Shown here piece by piece: positions 1 to 13,500 of a stretch of DNA of 64,000 nucleotides (the first letter of the stretch is position 1; each line of letters begins with the position of its first letter). The position numbers and the translations under genes are program-made. The stretch spans positions 2,120,136 to 2,184,135 of the forward strand of contig CAADRB010000023.1 in NCBI GenBank assembly GCA_900708905.1. The letters are read 5' to 3'. Below the pieces are notes generated by a model. The model was given only the letters and a program-made list of their open reading frames with translations. It had not been told where the DNA came from and did not search any database. The stretch is from Hymenolepis diminuta. Its lineage: Eukaryota; Platyhelminthes; Cestoda; Cyclophyllidea; Hymenolepididae.

Positions 1-400
1 TAACTCACGCAACTTCACTTTTTCATCATTCAAAACGATTTTGTGGATTTTTTATGTTTTCTGGTGTTACCGCCTCATTTGGACGTCCACTGCGTTCTGC
101 ATCATCAGTGTCTCTACGACCACCTTTGAAGTCAACAAACCAACGTTTTATTGTTGTTTCTGATGGAGTGGAGTCCCCATAACACTTTTCAAGCCATTGC
201 TTTGCTTGAACGGTATTTTTTCCCATCAAGAAGCAGTGTAAAATTGAAATACCAAATTGTTTTAGATGCATCGTTTTGAAAATAACAAAAGTAGCGTCAC
301 TCTTAGCACAATAACTCCCAAACTAATGAATAGAATATCATGAAATTTTAACAGCTGTCTTTTGAAGGTTAGTATTAACTGAAAAAAGGTGACTGCAATA
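1..400 (-). mobile_element. mariner-family DNA transposon remnant (transposase N-terminus)
   Basis: The minus strand from 271 downward encodes the N-terminal helix-turn-helix DNA-binding region of a mariner (Tc1/mariner) transposase. The recognisable parts are the opening MHLKQFG, the KRWFVDFKGGRRD block and the ERSGRPNEAVTPENI block. The reading frame breaks near positions 43-50, inside a run of A. After it the expected sequence continues in another frame, so a one-base deletion is likely. The element runs off the left edge, so the catalytic DDD domain is not in view. The sequence from 272 to about 400 looks like the element's 5' untranslated part. I could not fix the terminal inverted repeat, so the right boundary is approximate. 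It is probably inactive. Confidence 0.8.
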
Positions 401-619
401 AAATTAGCGCAATCTATGTGTTAGGCCCGGGACATTTCAGCCCATGTGTTATAAGTAGCAAGGCCAAATACTTAAAGAGGCTCTAAGTAGTAATATATCA
501 CACACAGTGCCTAACTCAGGGTTTTTACCGAATAAATAACACATATCAAAACCTATTTAAGAGTAGATTGGAATAGCATTTTGTGAGCTCGTGTTCACTA
601 TTCACTTTTTTGTGTGTAG

Positions 620-3600
620 TCAATTAAATTGCAGAATGGATCTGCGGCGTTCAAAAGTTGGAAAACGAAAAGCTCACCCAGCAAATTCGCCGTATATCTT
701 TACAATCTGACAAATCCAGATCAAGTGTTGGCTGGCGAAAGGCCGAATCTTACAGTTATTGGACCATACGTTTACTGGTAGTTTTATTGTTTTATTTGCC
801 TTTGGACGTCTTTAAATTTGCCTTGCTGAAAACGATCCCATCACAAATAGGAAAGAAGTTAGAAAGCTGAATATATCCTGGACAAGTGTAGATGGCACAC
901 CGGCCATTTCCTACCTCAAGCGTAGTATCTATATTTTTGACCCCATACTCTCTTCAGGGAATCCGAAATTGGATAAGATTATATCAGCTAATCTACCGAT
1001 CCTGGTAAGATTATAACAGTGCATTAATAATTTCTGTTAAAACAACCGTTTCATGGAATAAATAGTTCCTTAATTTTATAAATAACAAAATTAAAAGGCA
1101 ATATCAGCAGCCAACAATGCAGGCCGGGGTCCGAGTTCAGGCACAATAGAGATGATCAAGTTTTTTTCAAGTCCCAAGATCTTCACCAGGCAGAGTGTTG
1201 ATGGATTTCTCTGGGGTTATGAGGATACAACTCTGTGCTTATGCAGAATGTTTTTCCCCGAAATTTGCCCAATCGACCGCGTAGGACTTCTATCAAACGT
1301 ACGTTTGTCTAGGTAGTAAATTCAGAACTGCATAAATCAGTTATTAACGTTTTCGATTTATTCATTCTTCATGACAAGTCAACTGATTTCTATCATATTT
1401 CACCCTGAGAAAGCATTTCAATGTAGAGAGCAGAAAAACGACTTGTGTGGTTTAAGACTGGCATCAAGTAGAAGTAGTGAATGAAAACGGTCTAATTCCA
1501 TTTAATTTTTTTCATGTGCTTCATGTTCTTCATATTCGAATATTTAAATTTCCTGATTTCTTGAGTGATCTCATGGTCGCGGCTTCCAAAACTAATTAGT
1601 TAGTTGATCGCTATGGCTGTTTGGTTATTTATGTTAATGTGTTCGTTTCTTTATGGAGTAGAACATTCGGACGAGTGGATACATGAGTATAAACATATAA
1701 TTTATGGAAAGGGTTGGGAGATTTGGTTCTTGGGATTAAGGATTTTGAATTCTGTTAAATGACTTTTCAGCCATCCTTGTCTTTTATAAGACAAAACAAT
1801 CAGAAAGTAGGCACAGAAAGTTATTGTTGATCCTTGTGCCATAAGAATAGTGATTAATTATATCATTTCAGATATTTTGTTTTCATTTGACAGCGACATT
1901 ATTAGCATTACAATGTGAGTTGTTATGATAACAGAGCTCAATAAATTTTGCTCAGGTTGAACACAACAACCATTTAATAAATTTCCAGTGTTTTCCTTAC
2001 AGTCAAACAATACCATGAAAGGACCTTATGTTATCGACTCTGGGATAAATAATTCTACAAATACGGGGAGCTTTATCACCATCAAAGGAAGCCGGTAGGC
2101 AAAATAGCGGAGAAATTTGAAACTTACAAAGTCCATTATTTATAAAAAGATAATATACTTGCGTTTTAGATCCCTTAATATTTGGTCAACGGAAAAAGCT
2201 AATGCAATTCATGGGACTGGTAAGATCCATTTTTGATAGCACCTTAAATCAAACTTCAGACGGTTTTCGACTAGCAAGAAATATCCAACTCTCAGATTCA
2301 AGAGAGATTTTCGTTACACTTCTCTGTCAACCGATAACGCTAAATGCCACAAAAATCTCCCGTCCAAAGGCATTTACTGAACTTGAGGTAGCTTGTCCTA
2401 ATTAGATAATCTCACAGTGTCATTTTACCTTTACTAAAAGCTTTGAATTTTAAGGTTGTTGAAATGGAACTAGATACAGATTCTCGAACACTCAAAGAGA
2501 CCTACTGTCCCTTAAAAGTGTCCGGACCACCGTGTCCACCGAAGGGATATTATGATATCTCGCAGTGCTCCGTGCCTGGAGATGTTTCTCCTCCAGTATT
2601 TGCCTCTTTACCGCGTTTTATGGACAAACCTATAGATAATGCTTTCATTGTTCGTGAAGTCGATCAAACCAGAGACAAATTTCGACTCCTTGCAGAACCA
2701 GTAGTTGTTATTTGATTGTATCATGCTGTTTTACTTTGTGTTATTAAATTTATTATTTTTCTGATTTTTAGAAAACGGGAATAGTTGTTGAGGCGCATGT
2801 TCGACTACTAGTCAATGTTCATATACAAAGATCTCCGCATATGACGTTCGTTTTGACTTAATCCTTTGGAATTAAGTGTTTCAGCTAGCAATGAATGGTA
2901 TTGTTATTCAAGTTGGTAAAGGTGGGTGATGGAATGCCGATCCATCTGTACACAGATCAATAAACGCATTCAGGTGATATTCAGTAAGCAAGGTGAAATG
3001 AGCCCCTCAAATATAGTTCAAGGGAACTGGTACGGTTTTATAGTAAGATTTCAACTAATACCAATACGACTGGCCCGGTTGTCCTCTATAGCTCACTTCT
3101 GGCTCACACGTTGGGGAAAATAAAAGGAGGTTGATAATTATAAAATCTCCTTCTATCAACTGGAGTTCCCAATATTTTCTGTAACAATAATTCTTAAATT
3201 CATTTTCAATTATTTTTTCAGGATTGGGAGAGGGTTGGAATGACTGCTCTTCCCTGATACGTATAAATGTCAGCGTCTGAACTGACTGACTGATTTTATT
3301 TTGCGCTAGATATTTGACTAGATCAACCTAAAATCCCTACTTATATCTATCGGAAGAGTTTACGAATTGATAAATCGACCTGCTTAATGCGGAATTAAAT
3401 TATTGCTATTTCTTTCTGCGCAGGGATCTCTTTATGAATATCTCCGATCCAATGTATCTGCCAATGGCATGGTTTGAAAATGTAAGGTCTTTCAGTCATT
3501 CATTTTATTATTATTAACTGAAAATTCAAATTTTTCATTTTACTTGTATTGTAATATGAAGCAAAAAACCGTTTTTTAATTAGAAGTGGAGGAAGTGGAT

Positions 3601-6600
3601 ACTAAAGCACTATTCCCTGTAAAAAGCAAATAACAATTTTCTAGAATCTACAGGAGGTAAAATGTGGATTGGAGGATTCGCTAATTGAGAGCATTTTAAA
3701 TTGTTCTTTTTGTTCGTTATCTTTTCGCAATCAACTAATAGTCTCACTCACTTAATGCGTGGTTCTTAATTTTCGTAGACTGTTTCAAATGTGGGTAAAA
3801 ATTTCAAACTCCCAATTAAAAACATAGTATTTAAAGATAATGCAGTTTAATGAAAAGAAAAAAATTCGCATCAACGGCCTAAAAAGGTAATCATGGTCTT
3901 GATGTCAAGTAATAAAGCAATTTATTCTGAGAAATTTTTTAATGTCAAAATTTCAATTACTTTATTATGGTAAAAATACCAACGTGTATGGGGCTAAAGG
4001 ATTCAACGCATATCGTTGTGAAACCTATGATTGAAACGAACGAAACCAGTGTTTATGGACTGTCTAAATATAGTGGGTATTCTTTTTTATTTCAGGACCA
4101 GATAAGTGATGAACTCGGTAATATATGATCGAGTTTATATTACTAGCCAATATATGCGCAACAGATTTAACGCTGATAAAATAAATCAAATACGTTTAGT
4201 CACTTGGATTGCGGTACTGTTTGGTGTTGAAAATGCTTAAGATTCAAAGAAATATGCATTCATCGAGTAATGACATTCAGTTAAAATCTTCACGAAAATA
4301 CTAACCCCCATAAAGTAATCTTTGAGTCATAGGCAATTCTTAATATCCATATTTAGCCATTGTTGAATGATGATCCTATAGCTAGTTAGAACGATAACAT
4401 TATTGATAAAAAGAACTCTTTTGAGAGTGCAAGAGAACTGTTCAAACTGTTGGTAGTTGGTTTTTAAGCAAATAAGCAAGGTAAGACATTTCACAATCAG
4501 TCATACATTTATAGGCGAAAAAACAGTTTTGCATGTGGTTTAGAAATAATCTGTCGCATAATGAATGGATTTCATTCCTGGGATTTATTTAGTGAATTGC
4601 AAACTGCTCACGAAATCCTACTACCTCTCATAACGGTATTGCAGAACTTCCGAAAGGAACATTAATTTTTCATCTGTAAACTTTGTTATTGATATGGAAC
4701 TGATCGCATGTCCTAGCTGTTGCCCAACCCTGGAGAGTCCGGCTGCAGGCTGTCTGTAAAATTACCTGATAAACAAAATTCAACAAATAGTACCTAGACA
4801 TATGTAGTCTCTGTCACCGTTTCCGCAAATTACTGGAAACCCATGCAAGAATTTTTGTTGTCAGTTAAAATTTTTGTCCATCGTGCATATCCCTTCTAAT
4901 AATTATCAAAGAGGGAAGATGATTAAATATTTCAATTATGACAATCTTAACTGGGCTTGAATCAAGAGAGGGCTGTCATATGTACCAATGGTTATTCTTC
5001 CAGACATCCAGTAAAGGACCGTGGTGGATTAAATCAGCCATTAATATACAATAAGTTTACAGATAACAACTGGAGTAGTGACATTTCTATAGAAAAAAAT
5101 GAGGTCAAACATTGAAAATGATTTGATTTAGATTAAACAAAAATGGGAGGGTCAGGATACAGTAAGTGACTATTTAATTTCCACAAATTAATATCTGATT
5201 TGAAAATACATAGCATAACATGTATGCAAATTGAGAACATAATAGAATTATTTATTAGAAATATTTTATTCTCCTAATAAAGTACTGCATTGAACCCAAT
5301 CTAATTCGTAATAGTTACTGATTGTTAAATTGAAATCGACTGTAATATTTGAGTATTATTGCATAAGTTAGGAAGAAGAAATGATGGTCCTGGATGCCCA
5401 ATGGTTGCGAGGAGTTTTTGTTTAGATTTGTTTTAAAATTTGACATAAATCGTAGTCACCAATGAGTTTACACCTCAAGTTTTTCTACTGCACAAGTGGT
5501 GAAATTATTGTTTATCCGACAGATCCGTATTTCTATTAAGCAAAGGAAAATGTAAAATTCATTACTTAATCTCTACGGAGTAGTTCCCCTTTAATTCAGT
5601 AGTAAACACGGATGAATTGCTGAATTTTAATAGAAATCAAATTTTATAAAACATGACAATCTAAATAATACTTGGTAATACAGACCAGTGAAAATCTAGA
5701 ATGAAATCGTCCGCAAGAAATAAGCAGGAAAATTTTTATCAATGAAAGAAAAGTTAAACTTTGTATGCATTTGTAGTAATTTATATTTTTCATTTTCATT
5801 ACTTAGTAATTAATTGCACGAGATAGAGATTGAAAATTACCCTATTTAATAATTAAAAATGTGAAAGGGATGTTGTGGCGCTGTAATACATATTGAAGCA
5901 ATACATCAAATCGTTTACAAAGATAGAATGGTTTGCAGGTTGCTGTCATTCTAAATTATGGCTCAAAGTGTAAGGATTACAAATACTTGTTTATTCATCA
6001 TGCGCTGACATGCTGAATTTTTATGTTGAAACACCTCAAGAAGAACAAGGTGGATATAAGCCTTTTTGCCCATCAATAAACGTTGGAACCGGGAAAATTT
6101 TTTAACTGTTGATCAATGGTTTCGTATTTTTACTTAGTCAAAGAGATGTAATTTCCTTCAAACAATTAAGCAGAATTTTTCTACGTAACCACAGTTTAGT
6201 GGTGACAGGATTTATGATTAACTTTTATTGATACTGTTTAAATATTTTTAACTTATGAATTAGATTAATTGATTGACATGTAGAGGAAACCGCAGGGAGT
6301 TCTTTTGTACTGATTTCTCTTCCTCAAGAGAGCAATAACTTCCGTTGAATCATTAATCATATGTATCAATTAAAGAATAGGAACCTGTATTAGTTGCATA
6401 CCCTTCTACACCAATACTATCTACCTCAGCTTCATTTGGGATTGATTTTAGGATATTGAAGGTTCATCGAAAGACCTAAAACAACTGCACGATGCTCTTT
6501 ACGTAAGTCCAATGCGTATGCGTCTAGTTCTACTAAGTTTGTTCATCTGCTCCTTGATCATAATCGTTCTACTTGTGATTGACCTTGCAATAACTATGAA

Positions 6601-9081
6601 ATTGCAAATTCCAAAGCGGATTTACTGCTGCCTATGCTTGACCAGACAAAATCCATCCGTCCAGAGTCTTCTTTTAGATCCTCCTGCAGATAGTGCCGTC
6701 GATTTAGTGAGTCAGATATTAAATTTTTTAGATATTCACAATTTTTTCTATATTACACAATTTTTTTAAATGAAGTATTCTTCCAAAATATGTGAGTACA
6801 ATTAGCTGTTTAAAATATCACTTCTTGAAGAAAATTTAATTTGCCTTTGCCTAGAGAACTCGATTAAATGATAGTCGTCATGGCAATTAGTGCCCTAATT
6901 ACTACTGTGCCTTACTACCACACAACCCGAAAGGGTCAGAAAACTTGTTCAGTCACGACTACACTCAGTCACACACGACTACACGATAGCTATAATTTTA
7001 AATAGTGATGTTACATTCTATATGCTACGGAAACTAAAAAGAACTTGATGTCCAAAAGTTATACGTTGTCTGTACATATAATGATATATGTGTCGCCTTG
7101 AATGCGCCTTGATAGGCAAACTTAAAATTTTTGCCTATCTCATCTATGTTATGCCATGACTGAAACCTACGGAATGTCCTGTGTGATCTAAAAGCACAGA
7201 ACATCGTAGACAAGCATTTGCTGCAATCCAGGGGACGATTCATGAAGTTTAAATTTCGAAACGTGAACTGAACATTAAGTAAATAGTATACAGCCCAAGT
7301 CTAAAAATCAAATGAATTTAGACTCTTTGATACCATAATGTTGCTCTCTGTATATTTTTGATTCCCTTCCTCTTATCATTTGTTCGACTTATCACTATTC
7401 GATATCAGTTGCTTCCACAGTTAAAAATTGTAATTTTTTGTATTAATGTGGATAATAATAAAATGCACCTTGAAATTTAGTTTACAAAAAACTCTGACAC
7501 AATGAGTTCAAAGATCAGTCCTTGGAGCAATTCAGTGCACAGTAAATCGGAAAATCAGGATGGCAGTGAAACGAATTCTCTGTGACAGTGTTCACGACAA
7601 TTACGTGTATTTCGCCTTGAAGCCGTATCTAATCTCCTCTCTTTAACACACAACCTCCACCTATTTTGTTTGCGTTAATATTACCATTTAAAGAATAAGA
7701 ATCGTTTGGTGGTAAAAGAGAATCATTTTTACTCCATTTCAGTTCCATTCTGATTGGTAATTAGAAATGATATTTTCATTGAATAACCGAAAACAAATAA
7801 AAGTGTATACTCTAAATTAGTCCTGTAAAAGGAGTTTAATTAATGAAACCTCCCTTTTGAAGGGTTCGGAAATGTCCATCTAGTAATTTTGAGCCACTTA
7901 ATTCTAAAAAGTAGTGGAACGATCCAGAGTAAGAATACTCATCAGGATTTGTGAATGGTTTCTTAAAATTGTAAAGAGACGGAAACTACTGAAATTTGAT
8001 ACTATTATTTTCAGTTTCCGATTTAATTTGGAAATCGGTTTTTGGATCTAACTACCGTTTAATAAAAAAGGACGTTCGACATCTCAAGCTTGAAATTTAT
8101 TAATTTTTTAAATCAATGACTATCAAGAAAATCGTCATCACTTCGAAGTTCTCAAGGGAAAGCGTTGACAGATTTATTGAAATAACAGAAGCAAAGAAAG
8201 AGCTTTTATTCGTTTGTTTAAAGATAAAACACAATTTGAATTACATAGAGAATCAAGCATGAATGTTATTGAATTTGTGAGAGTTATTTGGTTAATGATC
8301 CTTCAATCTTATTTTTAGCTCCTCACGACCATTTCAACAGAGATTTTAATGCACACATTTAGCCGCTCTTTTATGATATTTGGATCAATTTCGCCAGCTT
8401 TTGAAAAGATCATTTGTTTTAGAACTTGACAAAATGTACCCCCTCCCCCTTCTTCGTTAAAATCTTTATTGTGCGGATTTAAGTCGGCGCTCAGATACTC
8501 TAGTACTAGAACATTTGGCTTGAACCAAATCAATCTCAATTATTTATGAATAACTCTAAACTCTGTTGAAATCCCGCTAATCAGCTATAGTAAAACGTTA
8601 CTTATTTACAAGTTTGCAAAAAATATTCCATAGTCTGCTTAAAGACACAAATTCACTGCAGGGTTAAGAATGAAATAAAAAATGTTCTCTTCGATTTCAT
8701 CAACTCAAAATCAATTATTTTATATACGTTCGTTTCATGTCAAACATCAATGGTTTAACGCAAATCATGAAAAATGTACTCTGTTTAGGCTGAAAGTGAT
8801 TTAAGTTTCACCAAAATTAAAAAAACAATATAAACTCGTGTTATAATGACAAAGGTACTCTTGAAGTAATCCAATAGGATACATATAATACCTTATTTTA
8901 CATTTGGCACCCTTAGTCATCATCAATTCTAAGTCAAATTTCTACTTATTTGTTTCAGTATGCATTGCGTTTACAACATCGAGGAAAAGTTTGCCCGAAA
9001 TGTTTACCTCCTATTCGTCTAAAGGCGTCTATGTTCTTTGGTACCTCGTTAAATGGTAGTAGTTTCGCCTGTGACTTTTGA
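620..9081 (+). CDS. CD36/LIMP-2/SR-B family scavenger receptor, copy 1 (5' partial)
   Basis: This is a class B scavenger receptor: a two-pass membrane protein whose large glycosylated ectodomain binds lipids or lipoproteins. Exons read as 620-777, 851-1004, 1098-1298, 2003-2094, 2170-2219, 2260-2387, 2455-2700, 2772-2845, 3424-3481, 6452-6706 and 8959-9081; all phases agree. Family landmarks in order are VYLYNLTNPDQV, IGPYVYW, GFLWGYED, GPYVIDSG, the IHGTDG site (split by a 40-bp intron), the proline/cysteine segment GPPCPP..YDISQC, and YLPMAWFE. A C-terminal transmembrane helix follows in the 6452 exon, then a YCCLCL cysteine cluster that may be palmitoylated (inference). The exon encoding the cytosolic N-terminus and first membrane helix is missing and should lie left of the window. 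The last exon, with stop at 9079-9081, rests on splice signals and phase only. Receptor identity is firm; the ligand is unknown. Confidence 0.88.
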
Positions 9082-10512
9082 GTCCGTTGTTTATGCTAAC
9101 AAGCATGCACCGTACTGCAGTAAAATGCTTGATGGCTGTGATTTGTCTGCACGAAGTTACCACCCATCGAATCATTATTTATGTTTGTGTTGATGGAAAC
9201 CATCTTCTGCTTCTCCAGACGGATTCAGTTGTAGATCAGCAAAAATATTTTACAAGGACTCTCCATTTTTAGTGATTCACATAGTCGTATATTTAGAAAA
9301 TAGGTCTTAACGTTATACATTCAATTATAATTCTTCCCAATGTTTCTTCTTCATTTTGCACACCACAAATATTTCACTTTGGTTAGTTAACTATTTCATA
9401 CGAACGCTTAATTTAATTTCTGAGTTGAGCATTGTGACGGCTCCGAATAATTTTGCTATTTTTACTCATACGTAAATCTGATATTCGATGCCATTATGCT
9501 TAAATTGCACCCAAAGTTAAGACTATAACCTCAAAAATTTGCTTCATAAATCAATTTACCTTTTTGTTCAATGTGGTTTTCCTTGACGCATTGACAACCT
9601 CCAGTAAACCGTTCTATAAAAGATGACTTATGCTAGCATCAGTACTAATTTAACAGAGCCAAATTAATCTTGTCTATGGAAATCATTGCATCTCCCTAAA
9701 AGCCGCTAATTAATTATGTATGTCAAAATAAGTTCATTTAAAGCACACACCTTCAGTAGTTTGATGGGAATAGCCATGAAGAATTGATGCATCAAGTAAA
9801 CGAAGAGCAGATCTTAGAGATATCTCTCAACTTCTTGGCTAGGTATGATTTTGTATCTCCTGCTCTAAAGGCCTCAGAAAAATTCAAGCCTCTTCGATTA
9901 TTTTCAGACTACTTGTAACTGTGTATTTGATTGTTCCTACACATTTATGAATTTATCCAAAGAGGGGTTAAGAACTGAATAAAATTCGTAAGAATTTAAC
10001 ACTCTCAAATAGCATCATTTTCACCATTGAAAAGTCAACAAATCAAAATCACAAATCTGTATGCATTATTTTTAAATACAAATTTGATAACAGGGGCACT
10101 TCTAATACACCTGTTAATTTGGAATCAACTTTCTGATTCTATCTCTCCTCTTCCATTTAATGAATTGGACGTTATTTAACAAGATTCCGTTTTCTAGATG
10201 TTCTGGTAGTTTATTCTACTTTTACAAAAACAAAGAAACTGAAAATAACGCTGCCAAAATAACAGCTCCGAGGTTAAATGAGTATTGGATGGAAGAGATT
10301 GAAGCACCTTCACTTTGTAATAAAATTAATAATACTTAAAATCGTATTGAATATTATCAGGCTTTAGAACCAAACTTCACAAAATAAAAATGATGAACCG
10401 GAAATGCGAAAGTCATTTTTGTAATCACAGTTAACTACAAAATATAGATTATTTTAACAAATATATAGCATTGTCATGATGAGGCAAGATTTTAATAAAC
10501 TGTAGAGAACAC
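9082..10512. other. short spacer between convergent CD36-family genes
   Basis: This AT-rich stretch lies between the 3' ends of two tail-to-tail receptor genes. I see no conserved coding sequence. It presumably holds both 3' untranslated regions, and the exact polyadenylation sites could not be fixed. Confidence 0.4.
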
Positions 10513-13500
10513 TTAGGAGTCGGTTCTAAGGCAGCGAATGAGAAGGCGAGATACCAAAGTGGGATGCTATATGAAGTCACACTCTTGAATGCTTAAATTC
10601 AAACTGTACGCTAAAATCGCAAAAAAATGTTAAGACGAATATTTCATGTTCAAACTGAAATACTTGTCTAGAATAAAATGAACTTACATCATTAGCATCA
10701 GCGATGGCCACTTTTGTATACTTTGTGTCGTAGGAGCTATTAGCATGGGCCTTCTTGGCGCTGATAACACGATGTTCTTTACGTCTGATGCTTAGGAGAA
10801 TAGCAACTAGTGTGAACATGAAAATCGCCAAAAGTCCTAAGACAACTCCGATAACGATGAGGAGGAGGAATCGCCCCTTTTCAGGTTTCACATAGACCGC
10901 CTCGTAAAGCACTTGAAGAGTGTCAGCTCCTGCTACGGCTTTCTGAACAAATATAAATCGAATATCAGAACATAGTGTACGAATAACTTTATAAATTATG
11001 AAAAAACTGAAAGCTTGAGATTAATGCAGGTTAAAATGTTTTGATGTAGTAGTCTATAATTTCAGAGGCATCCCTTGGACGAAATGACATTGAGAATAGT
11101 AACCAAGCCTGCAGAATACAATACATTCTAGTGTGTGATATCTAACAAATAGTTTTCGGCTCACTCCGCCTTCGCTCCTACTGCCATAGCAATGAAATCG
11201 CTNNNNNNNNNNNNNNNNNNNNNNNNNNNNNNNNNNNNNNNNNNNNNNNNNNNNNNNNNNNNNNNNNNNNNNNNNNNNNNNNNNNNNNNNNNNNNNNNNN
11301 NNNNNNNNNNNNNNNNNNNNNNNNNNNNNNNNNNNNNNNNNNNNNNNNNNNNNNNNNNNNNNNNNNNNNNNNNNNNNNNNNNNNNNNNNNNNNNNNNNNN
11401 NNNNNNNNNNNNNNNNNNNNNNNNNNNNNNNNNNNNNNNNNNNNNNNNNNNNNNNNNNNNNNNNNNNNNNNNNNNNNNNNNNNNNNNNNNNNNNNNNNNN
11501 NNNNNNNNNNNNNNNNNNNNNNNNNNNNNNNNNNNNNNNNNNNNNNNNNNNNNNNNNNNNNNNNNNNNNNNNNNNNNNNNNNNNNNNNNNNNNNNNNNNN
11601 NNNNNNNNNNNNNNNNNNNNNNNNNNNNNNNNNNNNNNNNNNNNNNNNNNNNNNNNNNNNNNNNNNNNNNNNNNNNNNNNNNNNNNNNNNNNNNNNNNNN
11701 GTTCTTCGAAGAAATCCGGGCCTCATTTCACTGAAATAAGTGGAATCAAATTTTTTATATTGAACAATATAAAAATCGATGCATATTTTTAAGAAGGCTG
11801 CGCTCAATGAAGTACATAGAGCATAAAAAAGTGAAAAGAGAATTCTACATTTAAAAAATGCAGTGGCTATTTAGAGAAGGAAAGTATTCTTTAAGTTTTA
11901 ATGAAATGACAGAGACAGCACTACGTACAATCGATTTGTACATCATCTACAGTTCAATTTTCTGGAAAAAAACTTACGCCATTGCCTTTGATGGTCGTAC
12001 ATAGATAGATATTTGCAAACGTTTGTAGGCCTCCAGCACCAATCCGAGTTTCTATGAACGAATAGTATATTATTATGTTGGTTAGATTATCATTTCAGAA
12101 TAAAATATTCACATTTCACACAAACCACTCATACTAGTTATGATTTGAATGCTACTGGAAACGTTCTATCGTGGACTTAATTGGGAACTCATTTCAAATG
12201 CACTTACTTTCCTGATATTCACACTATAAAGATCACAGTTAGGAATGTTTATCCAAATCAGTATTAGTCATAGACGCAATTATCCACACCCACACAATAG
12301 AATTCATACACACCTGGAATTGGAAAAAGCTGATCAATATTGAACCATCTAGAGGACAGTCTATAAAAACAAGTCATTCCGACATTTTAAAATATTATCC
12401 TTAAAGTTGAAAGATTTAAAATTAATTAGTAGTTAAAACCAATTACCAAGATTAAGTTGAAGATTCGTTTCACAGACAATTCTTAAGGTCATTGAGTGAC
12501 GTTATGAATGTGCCAAACATGGGCATTATGTAATATTTCAACCTCGATGTAGACTTATGTCACCATATAATGGACTTGATTATCAGATGTATGAGTATCG
12601 GGTGAATTTTGGAAACCAACTGATTTGAGTTAGAATCTGATAAAAAAAAGCTCCTGAAAGAGCAGAAAAAGGTTCTGGAAACGCCCATTTAGTTAAACCG
12701 ACGTCTAAAAATGTTCCATCTATTATATCTATGAAAATGTCAGCTTGATAAGAAATGAAACGAACAATATAAGTCTCAAGATTTCTTTTATTACTGGATG
12801 GATTAATAATCATCTCCTCAAGTTCATTTACCTTACACTTTAAGTAAATACAGTCGAATATGGTATAGCGGCTCGTTGATTAATTCACTAATGCTTAGTC
12901 TACTAAATTAATTAATACAATTATGAAGAAATAAATATATTCCTTATTATTGAGGGTAGTATGAAGATTCCTACTACTACATTTTAGAATTGCCAATTAT
13001 TAGAGTGGAATTATATATTCAAACTTCAAATGGGGTCTTTCAAGTAGAACTCAAATCAAAATAGGGTGTGTAAAATGTACTCATAACTCCTTGCCAAATA
13101 TTTACTAACTGAAATAATTTCTGTTGAGGTGAGCGTGACATTTCAGTGATGGAAAAGGTCTCGATTGTAGCTGAAAAGTGTGCAAATGTAAATTACAAAT
13201 ATATCAGTTGAGGTAAATATACAAGACTACTTTAATTAATATAAATCTAGTTTGATCAGACCATATTCCAGAAAGTCTAAGAGAATGATCACTGAATGAA
13301 GGGTAGATAGTCTTCATGTTAGTCCAACAGAAGGAGACAATTTCATAAACTAGAACATTTTACATATCAAATGCGCACATTATTACCATAAAAAGGATCA
13401 ATGGGAATTCAGATAAACGGTTCCTCTTGAAGTATTTCTCGCTCAAAGAGCCTAACCTCTTGTTTAGTCTTAAAAATTTACAGTAAGGCTACCTACCTAT

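Noticed and set aside
11178..11807. Long open frames on both strands across the N run.
   Set aside because: They are made of unknown bases and carry no information.
12305..12360. Minus-strand segment reading LSSRWFNIDQLFPIP between possible splice sites, at first taken as the WFE exon of CD36 copy 2.
   Set aside because: The exon at 12051-11978 matches copy 1 in length (74 bp), phase and sequence. The true WFE exon should follow it, beginning at 11730 and entering the gap, so this segment is out of order.
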